Positions 17,381 through 25,712 of a stretch of DNA of 47,511 bases are shown in pieces. Source of the DNA: Acidobacteriota bacterium (lineage in GTDB: Bacteria; Acidobacteriota; Blastocatellia; Pyrinomonadales; Pyrinomonadaceae); contig QHXQ01000050.1 in the NCBI GenBank assembly GCA_003223935.1, positions 1 to 47,511 of the forward strand, written 5' to 3'. The notes beneath the pieces were generated by a model, which was not told where the DNA came from, ran no database searches, and saw only the letters and a list, made by a program, of their open reading frames with translations. Position 1 is the first letter of the stretch, and every line of letters starts with the position of its first letter. Both the position numbers and the translations under genes were made by a program.

Positions 17381-18516
17381 GCGAGTTTGAGCCGCCCGTG
17401 CGTTTGCGCGGCATCGAGAAGAGCATGATCCGGCAGGTCTTCGACCGCGCGCGGCCGGGCAGCATCAATCTGGGCTTGGGCGAGCCGGACTTGCCGACGC
17501 CCGACGTGATCAGACGCGAAGCCGCGCGCGTCGTCGTCGAAGAACAGAACGGTTACACGATCCACGCTGGTCTGCCAGCTTTACGCGCGCGCGTCGCCAG
17601 CGATTATCCGTATCTCGCAAACGATCCGAACCGCGTCATCATCACGGCCGGTTCGCAAGAAGCTCTGTATCTCGCGTTGATGACGCTCGTTGACGAAGGC
17701 GACGAGGTGCTCTTGCCCGATCCCGGCTTCGTCGCCTATCCGACCATCGTGCGCATGGCGGGCGGCGTGCCAGTCTTTTATCGTCTGCCTGCGGCCAATG
17801 GTTTCGCGTTCGATGCAGACGACTTTCGTCGGCGCGTCTCGCCGCGCACAAAGGTCGTCGTCTTGATCAGCCCATCAAACCCAACCGGCATGACGCTCTC
17901 AAGCGTTGATCTCGCCGCGATGGCCGGCGCGCTTGCAGACACGAACGCTTACGCGATCAGCGATGAAATCTACCGCGAGCTTTACTACACGCCGCAACGC
18001 CCCGCTTCATTCTCTGAACATTACGAGCGCACCATCGTCATCGGCGGCTTGTCGAAATCAATGTCCATGACGGGCTGGCGGCTGGGTTGGCTCTGTGGCT
18101 CTGTGGAAGTTGTGCAGAGCGCGCTCATCCTGCACGGCTACACGACGACCTGCGCCTCGACCGTTTCACAAAAGTCGGCGCTCGCCGCATGGTCTGACGA
18201 AGCCGCACAAGCGCGCGCCGACTTCCGACGCACCTTTCGCGCGCGTCGCGATCACTTGCTCGCGCTTGTCCGCGATGAATTGAACTTGCGCGTGGTCGAA
18301 CCGCAAGGCACTTTCTATGCGATGATGGATGTGAGCCGTTACGGTGATTCGCTGCGCGTAACCGAAGCCATGCTTGAACACGGCGTCATCACCGTGCCCG
18401 GCGCAGCCTTCGGCCACGAAGGCGAAGGCTTCTTGCGCGTCTCGTATTGCGTGGATCAAGAGACATTGACGGCAGGCGTGCGCCGGATGAAACGAGCATT
18501 GGAGGAGTTGAGATGA
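17377..18516 (+). CDS. Class I/II PLP aminotransferase, probable N-succinyl-diaminopimelate aminotransferase
   Basis: 379 residues from a TTG start that overlaps the dapD stop (TTGA). Fold-type I features: LGLGEPDLPTPDVI, ITAGSQEALYLALM, LLPDPGFVAYPT, LISPSNPTGMTLS, ISDEIYRELYY, the PLP Lys227 in IGGLSKSMSMTGWRLGW, and LRVSYCVDQ with the substrate-binding Arg. The family is broad (aspartate, aromatic and alanine transaminases look alike). The operon position between dapD and asd makes it the likely DapC-type transaminase of the succinylase branch; this comes from context, not from a diagnostic motif. Its stop overlaps the asd start. Confidence 0.85.
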   Translation: MSEFEPPVRLRGIEKSMIRQVFDRARPGSINLGLGEPDLPTPDVIRREAARVVVEEQNGYTIHAGLPALRARVASDYPYLANDPNRVIITAGSQEALYLALMTLVDEGDEVLLPDPGFVAYPTIVRMAGGVPVFYRLPAANGFAFDADDFRRRVSPRTKVVVLISPSNPTGMTLSSVDLAAMAGALADTNAYAISDEIYRELYYTPQRPASFSEHYERTIVIGGLSKSMSMTGWRLGWLCGSVEVVQSALILHGYTTTCASTVSQKSALAAWSDEAAQARADFRRTFRARRDHLLALVRDELNLRVVEPQGTFYAMMDVSRYGDSLRVTEAMLEHGVITVPGAAFGHEGEGFLRVSYCVDQETLTAGVRRMKRALEELR

Positions 18517-19565
18517 GCGAGAGGTATCGTGTCGGCATACTCGGCGCAACGGGCATGGTCGGGCAGCGATTCGTGCAGTTGTTAGCACAGCACCCGCAGT
18601 TTGAGGTGACGGCGTTGGCGGCGTCGGATGCGTCGCAGGGGAAGCGTTATGCGGCGGCGTGTACGTGGCGTTTGGCGGGCGAGATGCCGACGGGTGTGCG
18701 CGAACTGGTGGTGCAGCCACCGCGCCCGCCGCTCGATTGCGAGTTGGTCTTTTCGAGTCTGCCGGGCGATGTGGCGCGCGAGGCAGAAGGCGCGTTTGCG
18801 CGCGCGGGTTATCCGGTGATCAGCAACTCGTCCGCGTTTCGGATGGATAAGGACGTGCCGCTCTTGATTCCAGAGATCAATCACGAGCATCTGCAACTGC
18901 TCGAACGTCAGCAAGGCAACGAACGCGGCGGCTTCATCGTGACCAATCCGAACTGTTCGACCATCATGCTGGCGCTGGCGCTCGCGCCTTTGCAGCAACG
19001 CTTCGGTGTTGAGGCGTGCATCGCCACGACGATGCAGGCGCTATCGGGCGCGGGCTATCCGGGCGTCGCGTCGCTCGATGTGGTGGATAACGTGCTGCCA
19101 TTCATCGCGGGCGAAGAGGAGAAGATCGAGATGGAGATGTTGAAGGTTCTGGGTCGCTACGACAATGGACGGATCGCTGCGGCCGATTTCAAAGCGAGTG
19201 CACAATGCAACCGCGTCAATGTCGCGGACGGGCATATGGCGGCGGTGCGCGTGAAGCTTGCGCGCACAGTTGACATCGAAGAAGTGCGCGCGGCCTTTGA
19301 GACTTATACATCGCTCCCGCAAGAGTTGCGCCTGCACACCGCACCCGCGCACCCGCTCATCGTGCGCGACGAGCGCGACCGGCCGCAGCCGCGCCTTGAT
19401 CGCGATGCGGGCAATGGAATGAGCGTGACTATCGGCCGGCTCATGCGCGATGCGGTGTTGGATTATCGCTTCGTCGCGCTCAGCCACAACACGATTCGCG
19501 GTGCGGCCGGCGCAGCGATCCTGAACGCCGAACTATTGTTGGCGACCGGCCGACTGAAACATTGA
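18513..19565 (+). CDS. asd: Aspartate-semialdehyde dehydrogenase (archaeal/fungal-type)
   Basis: 350 residues from the ATG at 18513 (ATGA overlap with the aminotransferase stop). It reduces aspartyl phosphate to aspartate semialdehyde, linking LysC to DapA. Seen: VGILGATGMVGQRFVQLL, ELVFSSLPGDVAREAE, the catalytic Cys148 in VTNPNCSTIMLAL, MQALSGAGYPGVASLDVVDN, and CNRVNVADGHMAAVRV with the catalytic His. The SGAGYPG loop and overall length fit the archaeal/fungal-like class of this enzyme rather than the E. coli class. It closes the operon; the next gene is 25 bases downstream. Confidence 0.95.
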   Translation: MSERYRVGILGATGMVGQRFVQLLAQHPQFEVTALAASDASQGKRYAAACTWRLAGEMPTGVRELVVQPPRPPLDCELVFSSLPGDVAREAEGAFARAGYPVISNSSAFRMDKDVPLLIPEINHEHLQLLERQQGNERGGFIVTNPNCSTIMLALALAPLQQRFGVEACIATTMQALSGAGYPGVASLDVVDNVLPFIAGEEEKIEMEMLKVLGRYDNGRIAAADFKASAQCNRVNVADGHMAAVRVKLARTVDIEEVRAAFETYTSLPQELRLHTAPAHPLIVRDERDRPQPRLDRDAGNGMSVTIGRLMRDAVLDYRFVALSHNTIRGAAGAAILNAELLLATGRLKH

Positions 19566-19590
19566 TTAACGAGCGAAGAAGGGAATCGTT

Positions 19591-19857
19591 ATGACGACAC
19601 ATTGCACGCACCTTGAGCAAATTCAAGAGGTCACACCGAGCGCGAAGGGTTGCGAGGATTGTCTGCGCACCGGCGATGATTGGGTGCATCTGCGTCTGTG
19701 TCTGACGTGCGGGCACGTCGGCTGCTGCGACTCATCGCCGAACAAGCATGCGACCAAACATTTTCACACGACGCAGCATCCCGTCATCAGATCGTTCGAG
19801 CCGGGCGAGGATTGGGGCTACTGTTATCCAGATGAGTTGTTCTTCGAGCGCATTTGA
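19591..19857 (+). CDS. UBP-type zinc-finger domain protein
   Basis: 88 residues forming one zf-UBP domain. CTHL starts the domain; CEDC follows, then LRLCLTCGHVGCCDSS, then HATKHFHTTQHPVIRSF. The C-terminus GEDWGYCYPDELFFE is typical of short bacterial UBP-finger proteins. In eukaryotes this domain binds the ubiquitin C-terminus; stand-alone bacterial forms have no settled role. It begins 25 bases after asd and may be read through from the lysine operon, but functional linkage is not evident. Confidence 0.88.
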   Translation: MTTHCTHLEQIQEVTPSAKGCEDCLRTGDDWVHLRLCLTCGHVGCCDSSPNKHATKHFHTTQHPVIRSFEPGEDWGYCYPDELFFERI

Positions 19858-19913
19858 ACGAGCATGTGAAAGCGACAGACCGTTAAGCCGTAGATGCGAA
19901 AGGAACGAGTGTG

Positions 19914-20813
19914 ATGGATCATGAAGCTTGGCCGGCGCTGCCGCTCGCCGAATGGCAGGATACTTATGCGACCTTGCACATGTGGACGCAGGTCGTCGGC
20001 AAGATTCGTCTTGCGCAGACGCCGCTCGTCAATCATTGGTGGAACGTGCCGCTCTATGTGACCGCGCGCGGGTTGACCACATCTGCGATCCCTTACGGCG
20101 AGCGCACATTCGAGATTGATTTCGATTTCATCGCGCACAAGTTGCTCATCAAGTGCGATGATGGCGCGACAAAGACAATCGCTTTAGTACCGCGCACGGT
20201 GGCCGAGTTCTATCGTGAAGTGATGGCGGCGCTTCATGCGCTCGGCATAGAGGTGCGCATCTGGACGACGCCGTGTGAAGTGTCTGATCCGATCCCGTTT
20301 GAGCAGGACGACAAGCATGCGGCTTACGATGCCGAATACGCGCAACGCTTCTGGCGCATACTGCTGCAAGCGGATCGGGTCTTTGAAGAGTTTCGCGCGC
20401 GCTTCATCGGCAAGTGTAGCCCCGTGCATTTCTTCTGGGGCAGTTTTGATCTGGCGGTCACGCGCTTCTCGGGCCGGCGTGCGCCCGCGCGCGAAGGCAC
20501 AGATGTGATCACGCGCGAGGCTTACTCGCACGAGGTCATCAGTCACGGCTTCTGGCCCGGCAGCGGCGCGATCCAATGGCCCGCGTTCTATTCTTATACC
20601 GCGCCAGCGCCGGAAGGCTTACAAGCCGAACCGATCCGCCCCGCCGCCGCTTACTACAGCGCGGAGTTGAAAGAGTTCCTCTTGCCTTATGAAGCCGTAC
20701 GACAGGCGAGCGCGCCCGACGCGGTGCTGCTTGAATTCATGCAGACAACCTACGAAGCGGGCGCGCGGCTCGCCGATTGGGATCGCACTGAGTTGGAACA
20801 GGCGATGCAGTAA
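19914..20813 (+). CDS. DUF5996 family protein
   Basis: 299 residues from the ATG at 19914, with AAAGGA ten bases upstream (a GTG lies one codon earlier). The N-terminal WPALPLAEWQDTYATLHMWT and VNHWWNVPLYVTARGLTT, followed by FEIDFDFIAHKLLIK, are the landmarks I associate with DUF5996. Further on come YAQRFWRILLQADRVFEEFR, SPVHFFWGSFDLAVTRFSGR, and a His/Gly-rich SHEVISHGFWPGSG. No catalytic function is established for the family. It ends 37 bases from a convergent cupredoxin gene; a GACGAA...TTCGTC stem (20842-20860) spans the junction. Confidence 0.75.
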   Translation: MDHEAWPALPLAEWQDTYATLHMWTQVVGKIRLAQTPLVNHWWNVPLYVTARGLTTSAIPYGERTFEIDFDFIAHKLLIKCDDGATKTIALVPRTVAEFYREVMAALHALGIEVRIWTTPCEVSDPIPFEQDDKHAAYDAEYAQRFWRILLQADRVFEEFRARFIGKCSPVHFFWGSFDLAVTRFSGRRAPAREGTDVITREAYSHEVISHGFWPGSGAIQWPAFYSYTAPAPEGLQAEPIRPAAAYYSAELKEFLLPYEAVRQASAPDAVLLEFMQTTYEAGARLADWDRTELEQAMQ

Positions 20814-20850
20814 TGATGGTTCGACCGCAAATGATCTGAGCGACGAATCT

Positions 20851-21225
20851 CTATTTCGTCACGACGATCACGCCGGCCATGTCGTGACCGCCTTTGCTGC
20901 CGTGGAATGTGCAGTAGTAGGGATAGCGACCAGCCTTGTCGAACTTGTGGCTGAAAGATTGACCGGCGCTGAGCGTCTCGGACTCGAATGCGCCAGTGTC
21001 GGACGTGACCGTGTGTGAACCTTCTTTGTTCTCCCAAGTAACGGTCGTGCCCGCCTTGACCGTCAGCGTGCGCGGCTCAAACTTCACATTGCTGACCGTG
21101 ACCTTAGCCGCATCGTCAACGGTTGGCGCAGGTTTGTGGCCCGAACGCGCCACAACTAACATAGTCAGACAGCAGCACGCGAGTAGAAAGATTTGGGCGG
21201 TGCGCTTCAAAGTATTCATGCTCAT
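20851..21225 (-). CDS. Cupredoxin (plastocyanin/amicyanin-like copper protein)
   Basis: 124 residues from the ATG at 21225; a second ATG at 21219 is also possible, both behind AGGAG. A hydrophobic N-terminal segment (about 9-28) should export or anchor it in the periplasm; LLAC could be a lipobox but the hydrophobic run continues past the Cys. The copper site is visible: His in GSHTVTSD, then YYCTFHGSKGGHDMAG giving Cys, His and Met ligands. Such proteins carry single electrons in the periplasm. It lies downstream of NDH-2 and the DM13 protein on the same strand, after a 219-base gap with a hairpin. Confidence 0.9.
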   Translation of the reverse strand: MSMNTLKRTAQIFLLACCCLTMLVVARSGHKPAPTVDDAAKVTVSNVKFEPRTLTVKAGTTVTWENKEGSHTVTSDTGAFESETLSAGQSFSHKFDKAGRYPYYCTFHGSKGGHDMAGVIVVTK

Positions 21226-21378
21226 TAATCTCCTGATTGGGTAAGCTCGAAAGCGTGAGACGCACACCCCGCGACCGGGGCGCAGGGCAGAGTATGACTG
21301 TCTCGGTTAAATTGTCAACAACGGCGATCTCAACATACGTAAAGATGCGCCAATACAGATTCGCCTTGATGAAAGCAT

Positions 21379-21419
21379 AGAGAGCGCAGAGTTCTAACTC
21401 TATGACCTCTGCGCCCTCT
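21379..21419 (-). terminator. Inverted repeat downstream of NDH-2 gene
   Basis: AGAGAGCGCAGAG (21379-21391) pairs with CTCTGCGCCCTCT (21407-21419) with one mismatch, loop of 15 bases. It starts 25 bases after the NDH-2 stop on the minus strand. There is no U-run, so intrinsic termination is uncertain; mRNA 3'-end protection is equally possible. Confidence 0.4.
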
Positions 21420-21444
21420 GGGTTGAATTGATCCATCGTTAAAC

Positions 21445-22818
21445 TCAAGCGACGAGCGACCGCGCCGCGTCTGCGCTCGGTTGCGCGGCCGTCATCGCTA
21501 CGAACTGCGGCGCGAGTTCCGTGCCGCTCAATTCGTGTGACATGGTCTCGGCGCGTTCGGTCAGGAACTGTACGATGTCTTTGGCGAAGAGTATGTCGAG
21601 CGTCCAATCGAGCGCGACGCGCATCTTCTTCTCGAAGCGCGGGAGTTTCGACAGATAGATCGTGCGCCACAACCACCAAGCGATGAAGCCGGAGAAGTTG
21701 ATGCCCATGATCTGCGCCACACCCGTGCGCCGCCCGATGGCTGCGAGCAAGCCGATGGTTTTGAAGACGAATGGCTTTTTCCGGCCGCCACGCACGTCTG
21801 CGCGTATGTTCTCGGCGAGCACGCGCCCCGCACGGATCGCATGCTGCGCAGTCGGCGGATAAGGTTTGCCCACAGGGTCAGGCGTCGCCGCGCCATCGCC
21901 CACAGCCCACACGCCGGGAAACCCCGGCACTTCCATAAACTCGTTCGTCACCACGCGCCCGCGCTCGCGCTGGCATGGCAAGGTCGAGAGCAGCGGGTGC
22001 GGCGACGTGCCGGCCGTCCAGACGAGCGTGTTGGTCGTAATTACCGTGCCGTCGCTCAAGGTGACTTCGCGTTCGTTGACGGCGGTCACTTTCGTCTTCG
22101 TGTGAATCTCAACCTTGCGCTCGGCTAACTTCTGTTGCGCGTAATGTCCCAGCTTCGCGCCCAACTCCGGCAAGATCACCTCGCCCGGATGCACGAGCAC
22201 GACGCGGATCATCTCTTCCGTCAAGTGCGGATAGAACTCGACCGCTTCGCGCAAAAAATCGTTCATGCCTGCGATGGTCTCAGCACCGGCAAAGCCGCCG
22301 CCCGCGACGACGAAGTTCAAGAGCGGCGCGCGCACATGCGGGCAGCACTCGAAATCGGCCTCCTCCAAGTTGCTGATCATATGATTGCGCAGATGAATCG
22401 CATCGCCGAGCGACTTCATCGTCAGAGAGTTTTCGGCGAGACCGGGCAGACCATAGAAGTTCGTGATCGAACCGAGCGCGAGCACTAAATGATCGTATTC
22501 AAGTTCGTGATGATGATGCTCGTGCCCGTGCGAGACGCTGACGCGCTTGTTCACGAGATCGATCTGTTCGACATCGCCATCGAAGAAGCGGACGCGCCGC
22601 AGCAGCTTGCGAATCGGGTTGACGATGTGCGTGATGTCCAAGTCGCTCGCGGCCACTTCGTGCAACATCGGCGTGAACAGAAAAAAGTTCTCGCGGTTGA
22701 TAAGCGTCACTTCGATGTCTGGGTCACGGGCGAGCGTCTTCTCCAGATGGAGCGCGGTGTAGAGTCCGCCGAAGCCGCCGCCGAGAATGATGATCCGTGT
22801 CTGTTTCTTCGTGCTCAT
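21445..22818 (-). CDS. ndh: Type II NADH dehydrogenase (NDH-2), FAD-dependent
   Basis: 457 residues. It oxidises NADH and reduces quinone at the membrane surface without pumping protons. Two Rossmann dinucleotide sites are clear: IIILGGGFGGLYTALHLE for FAD and FVVAGGGFAGAETIAGM for NADH. Also seen are FFLFTPMLHEVAAS, YDHLVLALGS, LVWTAGTSPHPL, VWAVGDGAATPDPVGKPYPP and TAQHAIRAG. A hydrophobic, amphipathic C-terminal part (INFSGFIAWWLWRTIYLSKL) anchors it, and a non-conserved tail ends the protein. A His-rich insert (HGHEHHHHE, near residue 100) is unusual. It is followed by the cupredoxin gene and preceded by the DM13 gene, all on the minus strand. Confidence 0.92.
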   Translation of the reverse strand: MSTKKQTRIIILGGGFGGLYTALHLEKTLARDPDIEVTLINRENFFLFTPMLHEVAASDLDITHIVNPIRKLLRRVRFFDGDVEQIDLVNKRVSVSHGHEHHHHELEYDHLVLALGSITNFYGLPGLAENSLTMKSLGDAIHLRNHMISNLEEADFECCPHVRAPLLNFVVAGGGFAGAETIAGMNDFLREAVEFYPHLTEEMIRVVLVHPGEVILPELGAKLGHYAQQKLAERKVEIHTKTKVTAVNEREVTLSDGTVITTNTLVWTAGTSPHPLLSTLPCQRERGRVVTNEFMEVPGFPGVWAVGDGAATPDPVGKPYPPTAQHAIRAGRVLAENIRADVRGGRKKPFVFKTIGLLAAIGRRTGVAQIMGINFSGFIAWWLWRTIYLSKLPRFEKKMRVALDWTLDILFAKDIVQFLTERAETMSHELSGTELAPQFVAMTAAQPSADAARSLVA

Positions 22819-22931
22819 GTGTTCGCTCCTCTTGCCTGAAAAAGTTCTGCGCTTGCGCTTGTGATTGATCTGATCGGCGCGGCGGCTTTGAGACGTTTAC
22901 GCGCCTCGCCGCCGCGCCGCCCCTGTGCGGT

Positions 22932-23417
22932 TTACGACTGTTTGAGCGGCGCAGTGCCGAAGTTGACGCCGAACCGCTGACACCAGATGGTCACGGCGCG
23001 ATACTTCGACAGATCAACGCTGGCCGGCAGGTCGTAATTCTGATCACCCACGTTGCCTTTGAGCGGACTGATCTCGACAAAGCCCGCCTGCTTGACCGTG
23101 TCCGAATCCTGCGCATCGTCAGCCGCGACGAGATAGACGTGCACGTCTGGGCCGTTAGAAGTTTCAAAGTTGGTCAGACGCAGAGTGCGTTTGCCGTCGG
23201 GTAGTTGATAGATGGTGGCAGTGCCTTTGGTGTCGTGCGCGCCGTTGTGGAAGTTGCCAGAGGCGAGCGTCGTGGTTGAGTTGGTGGCCGCCGAGGCGGT
23301 CGGAAATTGTTCGTTGACTTTCTGATTGACGACGAGCCGCTCCGGGCGGAAGGCGTACCAAGCGCCCGCGATGACGAGCAGAGCGGCGACGATGACGATG
23401 AGCTTACGTGTTGACAT
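22932..23417 (-). CDS. DM13-domain protein, membrane anchored
   Basis: 161 residues. An N-terminal hydrophobic helix (about 5-23, KLIVIVAALLVIAGAWYAF) anchors or exports it. A full DM13 domain follows: LASGNFHNGAHDTKGTATIY, LRLTNFETSNGPDVHVYL, KGNVGDQNYDLP, and the C-terminal VTIWCQRFGVNFGTAPL with the conserved Cys. DM13 domains are predicted to act in extracytoplasmic redox reactions, possibly through that cysteine. Its place 113 bases upstream of NDH-2, with a cupredoxin below, supports a redox role, as inference. The start has a purine-rich GGAGATG upstream. Confidence 0.88.
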   Translation of the reverse strand: MSTRKLIVIVAALLVIAGAWYAFRPERLVVNQKVNEQFPTASAATNSTTTLASGNFHNGAHDTKGTATIYQLPDGKRTLRLTNFETSNGPDVHVYLVAADDAQDSDTVKQAGFVEISPLKGNVGDQNYDLPASVDLSKYRAVTIWCQRFGVNFGTAPLKQS

Positions 23418-23769
23418 GATGTTTCATCTCCTTCGATTAGTTAGCCCGCCAAGCGGCGGTTGGTTTTAAGTTTCGTGGCGCGTGCCCGTCCGGCTTTAAC
23501 TCGGCGAACCAGCTTCGCGGGCACACGACCACACGGAAGATGAGACGGTTTCATCTCTCATGTCCGCGCTTAACGCTCGCGCGATATGTCGTTTCAGGAA
23601 GAGGTTCGTTCGGCGCGGCCCCGGCGAAAGTTTTGAGCGCGCGCTCGATTCAATTGTTTAAGAACTGCCCGTTTGAACTTGAAGCTTGTTTGCTCGCTTC
23701 ATTCACTCGATTAGTCGGGCGGCGGCGGGAATCCTTACAGGAAAATTTTTAGCTGTGAGCAGAACAGCT
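23418..23769. other. 352-base gap without a convincing gene
   Basis: Between the DM13 start and the MFS stop, both on the minus strand. No credible coding frame was found; the 70-codon plus-strand frame at 23540 has no ribosome site and a scrambled composition. AGCTGT (23751-23756) and ACAGCT (23764-23769) form a six-base stem directly after the MFS stop, with AAAAATTTTC after it in the transcript direction, a weak terminator candidate. The promoter for DM13/ndh should lie near 23420-23520, but I see no clear -35/-10 pair. Confidence 0.5.
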
Positions 23770-24966
23770 TTACGCCTTGCGCGGCGCAGAACGTGTGCTG
23801 CGCAGCATAGCGGCGAAGACGAAGAGCGCGACGAGCAGAGCGCAGGTGACGACGAGCATTACAGCAATCGGCCCCAAAGCTTCAAACAACTGGCCTGTAA
23901 GCCAAGGCAGCGACATGCTGCCAATGCTTGCGCCGACGAGAAAGCGACCCGTGACGCGCCCTGTGATCTGCATGTGCCGGCCGGCGAAGGCCATCGTCGT
24001 CGGGAAGATCGAAGCCATCGAGAGACCGACGACGAAAGCGCCGGGCCAAACAAGCACGCCCGCGCCCGATAATAAGAGGCCGAGACCGAACAGGCAGCCG
24101 AGCAGATCGGCGCAGAGGATCGTGCGCGGGCGCACGCGCGCGGCAAGTGGGATCGCAAAGAGCCGGCCCAACATCAACGCGCCGTAGAACACAGAGGTCA
24201 AAAGGGCCGCGCCGGCCGCGTCGCTCAAACGGCGCGCCAGCGCGTAAGTGGCGATCCAGCCGCCGAAGCAGACCTCCGCGCCGACGTAGAGCGCGAAGAA
24301 GAGCGCGAACAATAGGACAAGCTGTAGGCGCGCGGGCGCGTGCGTCTCTCCGTGCACTATTGCGCGTGGCGCGGGACTCGGCAAGCAGATGATGAGTGCG
24401 GCGGCCGGCAAGACGAGCAGCGCGAGCGTCCAATAAGCCAGCCCCGCGCCGTGTGCGATGGTGCGCGCGACGACCGCAGGCGCGAGCGTCGCGCCGACAG
24501 CGTAACAAAAATGGACTGCGTTGAGCGCCGAGCCGATGCTGCGGTCGTCGTGCGCCCAAGTGAGCAAGGTGTTACCGCCCACGTCCAATAATCCTTCGGC
24601 TGCGCCGAGTGCGAACATGACGAGGGCGAGCGGCCACAATCCATTCGGCACAGGCGCAAGCGCCATCAACGCGGCCATCAAGACGAGCGCTAAAGCCATC
24701 AACGGATGGCCGGCCCTTAGATCATAGAGCCGCCCGCCGCGCAGACTCGCGAGCAAAAAGCCCAAAGAGCGCGCGGTCAGCAGCAGCCCGATGAGACCGA
24801 GCCGCGCGTGCGTCTGTGCGGCCAAGGCGGGCAGCGTCGGCCCCAAAGATGCGGTCGTCAAACCGAGCGCGACGAATGAGACGCAATAGCCCGCAGTCAA
24901 CGCGAACCGCCCGCCGCGCGCGCGCGAAACAGAACTAGCGGCGATGACTGTGGCGTTGGAACTCAT
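23770..24966 (-). CDS. Major facilitator superfamily transporter
   Basis: 398 residues with about 12 hydrophobic segments. It begins with a short basic tail and the first helix at about residue 22. Loop 2-3 carries the MFS motif A-like GGRLYDLRAGHPLMAL. Small-residue-rich helices such as VMFALGAAEGLLDVGGNTLL and AVHFCYAVGATLAPAVV, with the N-terminal LGPTLPALAAQT, resemble the FucP/YbjJ-like sugar or drug transporter branches. The substrate cannot be told. Repeated Ala/Leu/Gly composition is normal here for a membrane protein. The DUF1003 gene lies 64 bases upstream on the same strand. Confidence 0.87.
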   Translation of the reverse strand: MSSNATVIAASSVSRARGGRFALTAGYCVSFVALGLTTASLGPTLPALAAQTHARLGLIGLLLTARSLGFLLASLRGGRLYDLRAGHPLMALALVLMAALMALAPVPNGLWPLALVMFALGAAEGLLDVGGNTLLTWAHDDRSIGSALNAVHFCYAVGATLAPAVVARTIAHGAGLAYWTLALLVLPAAALIICLPSPAPRAIVHGETHAPARLQLVLLFALFFALYVGAEVCFGGWIATYALARRLSDAAGAALLTSVFYGALMLGRLFAIPLAARVRPRTILCADLLGCLFGLGLLLSGAGVLVWPGAFVVGLSMASIFPTTMAFAGRHMQITGRVTGRFLVGASIGSMSLPWLTGQLFEALGPIAVMLVVTCALLVALFVFAAMLRSTRSAPRKA

Positions 24967-25030
24967 CGGCGTCGGCGCGACAGGTAACTCGTTCGTGGTT
25001 TTGTCGGCGTGCGGGTTGATGTCGCTAATG

Positions 25031-25588
25031 TTAACGCGAGCGGATCGTCCGCTCCAAACTCGAAACTTGCGCCTGCATCGCTTGCACCAGTTCTTTCAAC
25101 TCGTCAATCTCACGATAGGTGCGGACGCTCACTTCGTAATCTAGTTCGGCGCGCTTGTCTGCGTGCGCGTTCTGCCGGTTCTGACTGATCAAGAGAAAGC
25201 CTGTGATGAAGATTGACTCGACCGAGAGGATCAAGCCGAGCAGGTTGTACGGATAGATGTCGAACTTGCCGACGATGGCGAAGAGGCCTGTGTTCAAGAC
25301 GAGCCAGAGCAGGAACCAGAGCGAGTGGACGACGAGAAAGTGCGGCCGGCTGATGAAGTCGGTCGCGCGTTCCGCCAGCCGCTCATACCAACGCGACTTT
25401 GCGGCCAACTCCTCGTGCACATAAGCGAACGGCCCCAAAGCCTTGCCGCACGCCGCGTTCGCGCAAAAGATCGCGTCCGCTTTGTTCGCGCCGCCGCAGA
25501 CAGGGCATTGAATCGCTTCGCGCTCTTCAGCCATTCGCCCGGCCAGCGCGCCTTCGATCATCGGTGCTTCAAACAGTTGTGCACTCAT
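25031..25588 (-). CDS. DUF1003 family membrane protein with N-terminal zinc ribbon
   Basis: 185 residues. The N-terminus has CPVCGGANKADAIFC and CANAACGKAL, a four-Cys ribbon that the usual DUF1003 protein lacks. Then come ERLAERATDFISRPHF, two helices (VVHSLWFLLWLVLNTGLFAI and the LLGLILSVESIFITGFLLIS region) with the family's FDIYPYNLL between them, and SQNRQNAHADKRAELDYEVS. A C-terminal coiled coil (ELKELVQAMQAQVSSLERTI) completes the family pattern. Function of DUF1003 is not established. It lies downstream of the sigma/anti-sigma genes on the same strand and could be part of that regulon, as inference. Confidence 0.85.
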   Translation of the reverse strand: MSAQLFEAPMIEGALAGRMAEEREAIQCPVCGGANKADAIFCANAACGKALGPFAYVHEELAAKSRWYERLAERATDFISRPHFLVVHSLWFLLWLVLNTGLFAIVGKFDIYPYNLLGLILSVESIFITGFLLISQNRQNAHADKRAELDYEVSVRTYREIDELKELVQAMQAQVSSLERTIRSR

Positions 25589-25712
25589 TGTTGCTTCATA
25601 CCTCTTGCGTTAGTGTTCGCCTTAATGGTCGCAGACTGCCGCGCGTTCCTTACATCGGCAAGCTTCATGCGCCAGCACTCGGCAAAGTTTAGCGTTCCAG
25701 TCCATGAGCGTT

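Noticed and set aside
23540..23752. 70-codon frame in the DM13/MFS gap
   Set aside because: No ribosome site, no domain and mixed composition; treated as non-coding.
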